A stretch of DNA of 64,000 nucleotides, taken from positions 1,638,078 to 1,702,077 of the forward strand of contig NZ_LFIJ01000001.1 of NCBI RefSeq assembly GCF_001187555.1. Reading direction: 5' to 3'. Shown piece after piece: positions 35,343 through 44,100 of the stretch. The first letter of the stretch is position 1. Each line of letters opens with the position of its first letter. This DNA is from Gilvimarinus polysaccharolyticus. Lineage in GTDB: Bacteria; Pseudomonadota; Gammaproteobacteria; Pseudomonadales; Cellvibrionaceae. Under the pieces are notes generated by a model. The model did not search any database. It saw nothing but the letters and a program-made list of their open reading frames with translations, and had not been told where the DNA came from. A program made the position numbers and the translations under genes.

Positions 35343-35784
35343 TAGGCTGCTCCAACTGGTTGTGGGAATCATCTAGCAAGGTGAAAGTCATGGGACGTTC
35401 GCCTTCGGTTAGGTCATTCAAAATTGCACACTGTGATTGTTCATCGCCATTACAACGCTCGGCCAGCTCTATTAAGGTATTGCGCATACGGGTCAGATTC
35501 TCAAGCTGAGTGTCCAGCTGAGCAATTTTATCGTGCACCGTGCGCTTTACATTTTTACTTTGCCGCTGACCGTCATTTAACAATGCCAATAGCTCAGCGC
35601 ATTCATCCAACGAAAAACCCACACGACGAGCTCGAGCCAGTAGCGTCAAACGCTTAATACTGGCCGGATCATAATGGCGATAACCGTTATCTTGGCGCTG
35701 CGCTTGCAGCAATCCTTGTGACTCGTAATAACGAATGGATTTGGCCGATAAACCAGTCGTTTTTGCCGCTTGCCCTATGTTCAT
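35335..35784 (-). CDS. MerR-family metal regulator (CueR-like)
   Basis: A 149-residue regulator: MNIGQAAKTTGLSAKSIRYY winged HTH, dimerisation coiled coil (VKRTVHDKIAQLDTQLENLT) and a metal loop with two Cys eight positions apart (AERCNGDEQSQCAIL) as in CueR. The residue before VKR is Ser-Lys-Asn with Ser at the CueR Ser77 position, which fits a sensor of monovalent Cu/Ag rather than Zn. ATG 35784 follows GGGAGG. Its promoter has the 19-bp spacer typical of MerR control. Confidence 0.88.
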   Translation of the reverse strand: MNIGQAAKTTGLSAKSIRYYESQGLLQAQRQDNGYRHYDPASIKRLTLLARARRVGFSLDECAELLALLNDGQRQSKNVKRTVHDKIAQLDTQLENLTRMRNTLIELAERCNGDEQSQCAILNDLTEGERPMTFTLLDDSHNQLEQPNE

Positions 35785-35819
35785 CTGCACCTCCCATAGC
35801 GGGGTTAAGTGATTCAAAC

Positions 35820-35850
35820 ATGATAAACCTTACCCCAAGGTTAAGGTCAA
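35820..35850 (-). promoter_or_regulatory. MerR-type promoter with 19-bp spacer and operator dyad
   Basis: Minus strand: -35 TTGACC (35850-35845), 19 bases, -10 TATCAT (35825-35820). The spacer carries the dyad ACCTTAACC-TTG-GGGTAAGGT (35847-35827). The over-long spacer is the hallmark of promoters untwisted by MerR-family activators, so the regulator-permease operon is self-controlled by metal. Confidence 0.88.
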
Positions 35851-36063
35851 CTGGGGTATCTTACCGGTTTTGCGGGTGACTCGTCAGAATTGCCGCTTAA
35901 ATGGGTATAGACTGCCCAACCTAAGTGCTAGACAAGAGTATATTAGGCCCTCAAAGAGAAACAAATATTATTTAATTTCAAGGACTTAAGAGACACTCTT
36001 GACAACAAACCTAAAATATTGACAATGAAACCTGTAATAATGACAAAAAACTGGGAAGAATCG

Positions 36064-36291
36064 ATGGAATACTTGGACGTCTCCCACCCAGAATGGGGGA
36101 GAATGTGGGACGAACTGGCATACTACCCCATGAATGACGGCGATCATCTGTGCATTAATGGCAGCGATTGCTGGGAATATATGGGCTCTAGTGCCGATCA
36201 CCATCATCTGCGCCACGCCAACCACCCGGCGACTAACAGTGCCGAGTACTTCTACATCGAGCGCGCACGGGCCGCCGTCGGCTGGGCTTAG
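36064..36291 (+). CDS. Small conserved-looking protein of unknown function
   Basis: A 75-residue acidic protein rich in Trp, Tyr and His: MEYLDVSHPEWGRMWDELAY, HLCINGSDCWEYMGSSADHH, HLRHANHPATNSAEYFYIER. The two Cys and the HHHLRHANH cluster could bind a metal, but I know no family for it. The start at 36064 has GGGAAG six bases upstream; in-frame ATGs at 36040, 36025 and 36019 are possible. It stands alone between two opposite-strand genes. Confidence 0.6.
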   Translation: MEYLDVSHPEWGRMWDELAYYPMNDGDHLCINGSDCWEYMGSSADHHHLRHANHPATNSAEYFYIERARAAVGWA

Positions 36292-36336
36292 TACAAAACT
36301 ACCTGCGGCTTAACCTAAACGCCGCAGTATCGATAT

Positions 36337-36603
36337 TTACACACCCATATTTTTTAATGCATTAACAATTTGGCTTAATACCGCAGACACTTGCGGGTGC
36401 TCTTCTTCGTATTCTCCCAACATCGCCTCTAATGTTTCAATCGGACGTGGGTCTGCCACATCATCGCTATCACTTGCGTGCATGTGACGATCTAACTCGC
36501 TCATTAGACGTTTTTGCGCATCACTTTCACGCTCATCGGCAAATAACTCATGTAATCGGCCAATAAGCTGGTCGAGCTGTTGGTCTGATTGTGCTTGCGC
36601 CAT
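36337..36603 (-). CDS. DUF4404 family protein
   Basis: An 88-residue, highly acidic, all-helical protein: QQLDQLIGRLHELFADERES, PIETLEAMLGEYEEEHPQVS, AVLSQIVNALKNMGV. The 'EEHP.....L.QI...L..MGI' end is characteristic of DUF4404. Function unknown. GAGGTG precedes the start. Monocistronic. Confidence 0.85.
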   Translation of the reverse strand: MAQAQSDQQLDQLIGRLHELFADERESDAQKRLMSELDRHMHASDSDDVADPRPIETLEAMLGEYEEEHPQVSAVLSQIVNALKNMGV

Positions 36604-36807
36604 ACATCACCTCTTGTTAAAAATTAAACACCACAGTTACATTTAGCTGCAAAGTATGGTGTAAACTGCCTGCCTAATATAACTGCCACCGATGCAATGC
36701 GTCCAGAGTGCCTTGCAAGAATCAGCAACAAGCAGAAGAAATCGCTGTAAAGTCACCGAAAGCCGCACTTTTAATATCGCTTCGCCGGCATATTTTAGGA
36801 GAGTTAG

Positions 36808-37233
36808 GTGGAAACACCTGAAAGTTCAGCAACAACACTTGCCAGCCTGGGTCAATTGCGCCAGCTGTTAAAATCGCAATTTGGCCGCTTTGCCTTGGTG
36901 GGCGCTACCGCCACTGGTTTTCAGTATCTACTGCTAATTTGTCTCGCCGAGCTGACGCCACTTAATACCGTCGCTTGCTCGGCACTGGCGTTTGGCATTT
37001 CGGCACTGTTTAATTATCTGGCCAACTATTACATAACGTTTAAATCTGACAAGCGTCACGCCGAAACATTAAGCCGATTTACAGTGGTCGCAGCAATCGG
37101 CTTGGCAATTAATACCTTAGTATTTTATGTGGCAGAATTCGCTCTACCACACTATTTGTTGTCGCAAGGTGTAGCGACAATTATCACGTTAATAAGCAAT
37201 TTTTTGCTGCACAAATATTGGATCTATAAGTAA
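36808..37233 (+). CDS. GtrA family membrane protein
   Basis: A 141-residue protein with four transmembrane helices; FGRFALVGATATGFQYLLL at the first helix and ISNFLLHKYWIYK at the end are GtrA/DPMS signatures. GtrA proteins are thought to flip polyprenyl-linked sugars. It starts at GTG with AGGAG upstream and lies five bases before a GtrB-like glycosyltransferase, so the two likely act together in decorating a cell-surface polysaccharide. Confidence 0.92.
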   Translation: METPESSATTLASLGQLRQLLKSQFGRFALVGATATGFQYLLLICLAELTPLNTVACSALAFGISALFNYLANYYITFKSDKRHAETLSRFTVVAAIGLAINTLVFYVAEFALPHYLLSQGVATIITLISNFLLHKYWIYK

Positions 37234-37237
37234 CCTT

Positions 37238-38215
37238 ATGTCTGACAAAACGCTTGCCATAGTCGCGCCTTGTTATAACGAGCAAGAAATGCTGCCCACC
37301 TGCATTCCTGCGTTACTGCACACACTAGATAACCTTATTGCCGCCGAAAAAATCAACCCCGCCTCGCGCTTGTACTTTGTTGATGACGGCAGCCGCGACA
37401 ACACTTGGCAACAATTAGCTGAAGCAAGTAAAACTTACCCTGGGCGCATTGTCGCGATTCGTTTGTCACGCAACAAAGGCCACCAAAATGCACTACTGGC
37501 GGGCCTTGAGGGCACATCGGAGGATATGGTCGTCAGTATCGATGCCGACTTACAAGACGACCCAGCCAACATAGAAAGAATGGTCGACGCGTACCATGGC
37601 GGTAGCGAGGTGGTTTATGGTGTACGCGCCGCACGTGATACCGATACCAAATTTAAACGTATAACGGCCGAAGGCTACTACCATGTTATGCGCAAACTCG
37701 GAGTCGACTTAGTGTTCAACCACGCCGACTTCCGCCTAATGAGCCGCCGCGCTTTAAACGCGTTGCTAGAGTACCCCGAGAGTCAACTTTTTTTACGAGG
37801 TATGGTTCGCGAAGTTGGCTTTGCATCTTCTATTGTCGAATCCGACCGCCAAAGCCGCGCCGCTGGCGAAAGCAAGTATCCCTTACGCAAAATGTTGTCT
37901 CTCGCCTGGCACGGTATTTCTAGTTTTTCAACCGCACCTTTACGGGCCATTACTTTGCTCGGCATTACCGCCAGCGCCCTATCGTTGTTAACATTATTGT
38001 GGGTGCTTGCCACTCGCTTATTAACCGATAACGCTGTTCCCGGCTGGACCTCTATTCTTTTACCATTACTGTTTATTGGCAGTGTACAGTTACTCAGCCT
38101 TGGCGTCATCGGTGAATATTTAGCCAAACTTTATACCGAGATAAAAAAACGGCCGCGCTACCATATTAGTGAGCGCTTAGCAGAAAAAGCAACCAGCCCA
38201 AAAGACGGACAATAG
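37238..38215 (+). CDS. Family 2 glycosyltransferase (GtrB/dolichyl-phosphate mannosyltransferase-like)
   Basis: A 325-residue protein. The GT-A domain has APCYNEQEMLP, VDDGSRDNTWQ, SRNKGHQNALLAGLE and the DXD-type DADLQDDP; two C-terminal transmembrane helices (ITLLGITASALSLLTLLWVL, ILLPLLFIGSVQLLSLGVIG) precede GEYLAKLYTEIKKRPRY, as in GtrB. It would load a sugar from a nucleotide donor onto undecaprenyl phosphate, with GtrA as flippase. The third gene that would transfer the sugar is not adjacent. Confidence 0.93.
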   Translation: MSDKTLAIVAPCYNEQEMLPTCIPALLHTLDNLIAAEKINPASRLYFVDDGSRDNTWQQLAEASKTYPGRIVAIRLSRNKGHQNALLAGLEGTSEDMVVSIDADLQDDPANIERMVDAYHGGSEVVYGVRAARDTDTKFKRITAEGYYHVMRKLGVDLVFNHADFRLMSRRALNALLEYPESQLFLRGMVREVGFASSIVESDRQSRAAGESKYPLRKMLSLAWHGISSFSTAPLRAITLLGITASALSLLTLLWVLATRLLTDNAVPGWTSILLPLLFIGSVQLLSLGVIGEYLAKLYTEIKKRPRYHISERLAEKATSPKDGQ

Positions 38216-38299
38216 CGCACTTACGCTTACAAGAGTTTATTGGTGTGAACAAAAAGGCTCGTGCGCGGGCCGGCCCAACCAACATGGAGTAATTATATT

Positions 38300-39736
38300 A
38301 TGGCAAAATTGGAATGTCAGTTTTTTCCCGGTTCTCCCGCCCTATGGACCTGCCCCGAATGTGACACGCTATACGGTGAGCGCTGTATTCCCGCCGGTCA
38401 CAGCCAGCACTGGGGGCGCAACGATCCCGCCTGCATTCGCTGTACCAAACAACTTAGCTACTTAGGCAACGCCACCGATGCCAAACCTTTTTGGCAACAG
38501 TTACATCATTTTTTTGCTTATCCGCTGCAAAATCAGCCGCTGATCGTCGCTGGACTTTTAACCCTCATTAACCTCTTTATTGACGGCAGTCTTATAAGCT
38601 TAGCTCTGTATTGGTTTAGCATGGCGGTATTAATTAAATACGGTTTTGCCATTATTACCGAACGCGGCCAAGGTAATCGCATCGCCCACACACTAAGCCA
38701 AGTATTGAGTAACGATCCCGATCATTTATTTTTGCGTCAAACAGTGATGATGATAGCCATGGGGGCTGTCGTGTATTTTGCCAGCGATGTCAATCAAACC
38801 CTTGGTTTATTAGTGATGGGTTTTATCACTTTAGCGTTGCCCGCCAGCATTATGGTGTTGGCGGTCGAGAAATCGGTACGTTGTGCGCTCAACCCAATGG
38901 CACTTATATCGTTTATGATGATTATTGGCTGGCCTTATTTACTGCTTTGGTTTTGCTCACAAGCCATCACCGTCGGCCCCTACATTTTATCCGATTTTTT
39001 TATTGGTAGCGGTAAAGATCAAGCGCCACCAGGGATATTTACATTAATCGCGCTCAACTTTCTTATGTTCTATTTTAGTATCGTGCTCTACACCATGCTC
39101 GGGTACGTTTTATTTGAATATCAACACGAGCTAGGTTACAACACAGTAATAGACGATGATAACGACCTAAATGAAAAAGATTTTATTAAAGCCCGTGCAC
39201 TGGGTGAAGTTGCGGTGTTTATCAGTGATCAAAAATACCCTGAGGCGCGCCAATGCTTGCGTCAAGCACTCGATGCGGTACATAACGACATAGAACTGCA
39301 CAGCCGTTACCACAAGCTGCTAATGCTGCTTGACGATACTGAGGCACTGGCCAATCATGCCGAATATTTAGTGAGTGTATTAATGGCAGAACAACAAGTG
39401 GCACGAGCGGTAGGTGTGGTGTTGGATGCTCAGAGCCGGCTTGCGACATTTAAAATTAGCAAAACCGACACAGCCGTAGCCATTGCGCAATTAATGGTAG
39501 AGCAAGGACATTATCGCAACGTAGTTCGATTGTTCCACAATTTTCATAAACACCAGCCAAACGACCCACTGTTACCGGCTGCTTACTTGTTGGTCGCAAA
39601 AACCTTAATAGAGCATTTAGGCGACGACAAAACCGGTAACGCAATTGCCCGCTACACCTTAACTAAGAACCCCAATTATAAAGAACGTGCAGAGCTAGAA
39701 AAACTGATTGCTTTTAGCGTCAAAACCAAGACATAA
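38300..39736 (+). CDS. B-box-like zinc-finger membrane protein
   Basis: A 478-residue protein in three parts. Residues 1-50 hold a Cys/His-rich finger (LECQFFPGSPALWTCPECDT, YGERCIPAGH, DPACIRCTK) resembling the short prokaryotic B-box zinc fingers. Residues about 60-280 contain six or more membrane helices of a DUF4013/Yip1-like kind. The C-terminal ~190 residues are helical, TPR-like (EARQCLRQALDAVHNDIELH, RNVVRLFHNFHKHQP). No enzyme motif is seen. It converges with a rhomboid protease gene 13 bases away; prokaryotic B-box fingers are reported fused to or near rhomboids, which supports a joint role in membrane proteolysis. Confidence 0.72.
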   Translation: MAKLECQFFPGSPALWTCPECDTLYGERCIPAGHSQHWGRNDPACIRCTKQLSYLGNATDAKPFWQQLHHFFAYPLQNQPLIVAGLLTLINLFIDGSLISLALYWFSMAVLIKYGFAIITERGQGNRIAHTLSQVLSNDPDHLFLRQTVMMIAMGAVVYFASDVNQTLGLLVMGFITLALPASIMVLAVEKSVRCALNPMALISFMMIIGWPYLLLWFCSQAITVGPYILSDFFIGSGKDQAPPGIFTLIALNFLMFYFSIVLYTMLGYVLFEYQHELGYNTVIDDDNDLNEKDFIKARALGEVAVFISDQKYPEARQCLRQALDAVHNDIELHSRYHKLLMLLDDTEALANHAEYLVSVLMAEQQVARAVGVVLDAQSRLATFKISKTDTAVAIAQLMVEQGHYRNVVRLFHNFHKHQPNDPLLPAAYLLVAKTLIEHLGDDKTGNAIARYTLTKNPNYKERAELEKLIAFSVKTKT

Positions 39737-39748
39737 CCTATCAACACA

Positions 39749-41098
39749 CTAAGTATTGAGGGCAGCCAAAGCCGTGGTTGGCGCCACGCCCTTTTGTTGC
39801 GCCCAAGCGCTATAGCTGGCGGCCTGGCGTTTTTTATTAAGCTGTAAAAAACGCTGCGCTAACGCCAGTGCAAGCTTACCGGTCAGTGCCGGCGCTTTGG
39901 GTGCTAAGCTGCGGTACTCCTGCACGATTTCTTCAATGCTATCGGCCCAAACCGTGTTGGGCCTAGGCAACTGCACAAATTGCTTAAGTACAGTAAATGT
40001 CACCTCATGAAAAGCTCGCTCAGAAGGTTGATTTTTATAAAGATTAAACTGTAATCGCCACGGACGTGGATCATCGCCATACTGCTCGCACAACACCCGA
40101 ATCCGTGAGCGTGCACGATTGAAATCTAAGTTGGCGGCCAACGCTTGTACCTGTAAAAGCTGCTCATCCAAACGCGTAATTTGTTCGCTCTGCTGCTCTG
40201 TTTTGGCAAATTCACGCCGACTAACCGGCAGCGCCAGCATAATGGCACAGCCCGCCAGCAGCCCACCAATATGCGCCCAATACGCGGTGTTAGAATCGAC
40301 AAAAAAATGGCCGTATAACTCTTTCGCGATCCACACCGGAAACACCCACAAGGCCGGTGCGACAAACTCACCAAAGTAAAATAGCACACTGTAAAAGAAG
40401 CGAATTTTACGCAATCGATATAAGGCTAAGTACATTCCCATTAAACCCGATATCGCACCCGAGGCACCCACCAACGGCACTAAAGAGTCAGGGGTAATCA
40501 CAATAAACAGTGCGCCGGCCGCAATACCGCTAAGCAGGTAGCCGACAAGGAATCGCCCAGCCCCTAGAGCGCGCTCTAGAGTGAAACCAAATAGAAACAA
40601 AAACACCATATTGCCCAGCAAGTGGCCCCAACCGCCATGCAAAAACATACTGGTCATAAAAGTAAAGGGGCGCGACTCGGCGGGAATCAAACCTGCCTGA
40701 AAACTACTGATGGAATTACGTTGTTGCTCAAAGGCACGGCGGCTATCACGCCATTCGCTAAGGTTTTTAATTTTTAGACTTTGATCAACCCAAACCTCGC
40801 GCAAGTGCTGCTCAAACTCAAAGTCAAACATAGCGTGTATTAAAGGCGAGCCGTTACTATGCTGTGCATCCCAGTGGGAAACATCATCAGGATAATATTC
40901 TTGTAGGTAATCGCGGTAGTAGGGGCGCTCAATATCATCAAGCTGGTGATTGTGGTAAATATCCGCCGCCAACTCTAACTTAACGTCGTCATTACTTTGG
41001 TAAAACAAAAAAACTAAAATATTTAATACTATCAGGGCCAAAGTGATCAGCGGCGGACGCGACCAATCGGGCTTATCCTGTATCGGAATAATTAACAT
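39749..41098 (-). CDS. Rhomboid-family intramembrane serine protease
   Basis: A 449-residue protein. Transmembrane helix 1 (PPLITLALIVLNILVFLFY) is followed by a ~120-residue insertion, then the rhomboid core: HGGWGHLLGNMVFLFLFGFT, the nucleophile Ser213 in VGASGAISGLMG, and His276 in YWAHIGGLLAG. The last ~130 residues are helical and cytoplasmic. It therefore has the full catalytic dyad. It lies 71 bases downstream of a giant GlyGly-CTERM protein on the same strand and converges with the B-box protein. The large L1 insertion and tail set it apart from the small rhombosortases. Confidence 0.92.
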   Translation of the reverse strand: MLIIPIQDKPDWSRPPLITLALIVLNILVFLFYQSNDDVKLELAADIYHNHQLDDIERPYYRDYLQEYYPDDVSHWDAQHSNGSPLIHAMFDFEFEQHLREVWVDQSLKIKNLSEWRDSRRAFEQQRNSISSFQAGLIPAESRPFTFMTSMFLHGGWGHLLGNMVFLFLFGFTLERALGAGRFLVGYLLSGIAAGALFIVITPDSLVPLVGASGAISGLMGMYLALYRLRKIRFFYSVLFYFGEFVAPALWVFPVWIAKELYGHFFVDSNTAYWAHIGGLLAGCAIMLALPVSRREFAKTEQQSEQITRLDEQLLQVQALAANLDFNRARSRIRVLCEQYGDDPRPWRLQFNLYKNQPSERAFHEVTFTVLKQFVQLPRPNTVWADSIEEIVQEYRSLAPKAPALTGKLALALAQRFLQLNKKRQAASYSAWAQQKGVAPTTALAALNT

Positions 41099-41169
41099 AC
41101 AACATCCCTGTTAACTTGCCGGCTTATTAGGGCCGGCAAGTGTAAGGTAAACATTAAAGGTCTGCTCGG

Positions 41170-44100
41170 TTAAACGGTGCGGCGCAGCCGACAACGTGTG
41201 GTCAGTGCGATCAGCAACATCAACAGCAAAGCCCAAGGGCCGCTGGCACCGCCGCCGCCATGGTCGCCGCCATTATTGATAGGCGGAGTCGGGGGAGTCG
41301 GCTCGCCGCCGTCACCAGTATCAACCACTGGCGTAGTAACACCACCGGGGTCAGCAACCGAGCCATTGATCACACCGTCATCATCGTTAGGACCACCATC
41401 TTCAAGGGTAAGTTGAACACACCAATGGCCTTCGATCAATCCGCTTTGCCATTCAACACTGCCTGGAGGTGGGCAATAACCTTCTGCACCGGCGCTGGAG
41501 TAAATCGCGTTGTTGGCATCCTCAGTGAAACTCATCCACTGCCCCTGCTGAAACTTGCGGTACACGGCATCTGAGGGGATAGCCTGCACCTGCGGAATAA
41601 CTACTTGAAATAATCCACCCGACGTCGGCAAGCCTGCAATTTCAAAGTCGAAGATACCACCTATGTTCTCAAATAGACTATCAGCAGGGAGTCTGTCTTC
41701 TTCTAACCAGACACCCCCATTACCTGCTTGAGCAGCTTCGCCGCCCAACAAGAGACGCGTCCCAGGCTCAGTTTCCATCAGGAAACTAATAGCGTTATCA
41801 ACCGTGCTGGTCATCACATTACTCACCGAGTGCGCATCTAAATAATCCGGTAGACCATCAAGATCGGTGTCGGTGTAACCTTCATCAAGATCGTTAATGC
41901 CATCGTCATCTTGATCGCTGTCGGCGGTTAATACCGGCAGTGAATCGACCACTAAAAATAGCTTGTTGGCCTGAGTGATACTACCAGCACTATCTTCGAC
42001 ACTGAGCATCACTCGATAAAGCCCTGCGGATAACAAATTGGCATTAAAGCTCAGCGCTTCAGTGCCCGTTGCAAAAACGTCTTCAAGCTCGGCAATACCC
42101 GACCAGCTAAGCTGGTAGGACTGACCTTCGGGGTCACTAACTCCAGCACTCAGCAACACTTCACCGCCATCGCGTGCCAGTACAGAGCGCGTTTCATCGT
42201 CTTGACTTAGTAATACGCTTGCCACAGCGGGCACATTGCTCTCGGTAATGGTAAGACGATGTTCGGCTTTAGTGCCCACATTAAAGCTATACAAGCTATC
42301 GGCCTCTTCGCCCGCACGATAATCAAGCCGAATGATCAGAGTCTCATCTGGCTCAGCCTCGTTGTCTTGGACTGTAACGATTGTAATGACCGCATCGGTC
42401 GCGCCTTCATCAAAACTCACCACACCATCTGGCTCGGTGTAATCCGCGGTGGTTGCAGTACTGGCGTTGTCGATCACGTAGGGCACGCTAAACGGATATA
42501 CCGGAGCATTACCGTTTAAAAGCACTCGTACACTGGCGGCACTGCCTTCGGCAACGGTTTGGTCGCGGCCAACAGACACCAGTGGAGCAATATCGATTTG
42601 CTGCGACTCGCGCACTGTGTTGCCTTTGCGGTCTTCGGCCCACCACTCCAGCATATGACGACCGGGCGCTAGATAGAGCTCGCCATTTTCCATGCCTTTG
42701 ACTGACACCGCGCAACACTCAGCATCAATCCGATCGCTGGCCAATACTTGCAGCGCATTAGCGAGCTGGGCGGCATCAGCCTCGACATCTAACCCCAACA
42801 ACTGACGCAAACTAATCCGGGTGTACAAACCCATGGCGTTAAAAGCGCCCGCCTCTGGTGGCGTTAAGATCGGCGGCATTAGATCAAGATAATCGTTCGG
42901 GTCGTTGGCGTCGGTACCATCAAGCCCTTCTTGATAATCACTTACACCATCACCATCAGTGTCTTGAGCGGCCACAACAGTAATCGTAAAGGGCGCAAGT
43001 GATACGCTTTGCGCGCCGTCGCTCACACTCACCACAATATTGCTGTAACTGCCTTCGTCAGCATCACCAGGTATACCGCTCAGTACGCCAGTGGCACTGT
43101 CGAGCAATAACCAACTGGGAGCACCACTGATACTAAATGTTAAGGTGTCGCCGTCGGCATCTGTGGCGCTAACGACAAAGCGATACAGCTCGCCCACCAT
43201 CACTTGAGTCGGTGCCGTGCCACTAATCACCGGCGCTTTATTCCCAGCACTCACCACAAGGTTAAACGGTGTTAACGCGGCACCGGCCAAACCATCGCTC
43301 ACGCTAATACCAATATTGGTATAGCTGCCAGTATCACCATTGTTGGGGGTACCGCTAAGTTGACCGGTACTGGTGTTAAAGCTGGCCCAAGTAGGCTTGT
43401 TGCTAATGCTATAGCTGAGGGTATCGCCGTCTGGGTCTATCGTGCTGGGGGTAAAACTAAAGCTGTTGCCCGCTTGCACATTTGTTGTGGGGCTACCGCT
43501 GAGAGCCGGGGGAGTATTGACTCGCACCGTAAAGCTGGCGCTGCCGGTATTTCCCGCCAGATCATCGCTGTCGAGCGTAATGGTACTCGCGCCCATAGCG
43601 GCACCCGTGACCGTAATAGTGCGACTGCCAGCGGTATCTACCAACACAACATTCGCGCTGGGAACAACCGTTAAATTAGAGCTGGTGGCGGTAAAGCTCA
43701 GATCGGCGGCCACAGTGACACTGTCCGCTAATGTAACGGCCAATGGCCCGGCAGTGGCCCCATTAACGATACGCTGATTGGTTATCGCCGTTAATGTTGG
43801 CGCTTCGGTATCAATCACAACCGATAACACCGCCGATGCGATACTAGGGTTGCCCGCCGCATCAGTTGCTTTAGCAGTTAACGAATGGCTGCCATCCGAT
43901 AATGTATCGGTAACCAGGCTCCAATCACCACTAGCATCAGTAGTGACCGTACCTACTTCGCCGTCTAGATCGCTGGTAAGGGTAACGGTCGAACCTGCCT
44001 CGGCCGTACCATTAATGGTGGGTGTGGCTATATTGGTGGTATTGTCAGTATCGCTGTTACCGGTATCACTGGCAGTGGCCAAATCGAGTGCTAATGGGGC

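Noticed and set aside
40126-40389. Minus-strand frame of 87 codons inside the rhomboid gene
   Set aside because: It overlaps the conserved rhomboid catalytic region in another frame; a shadow.
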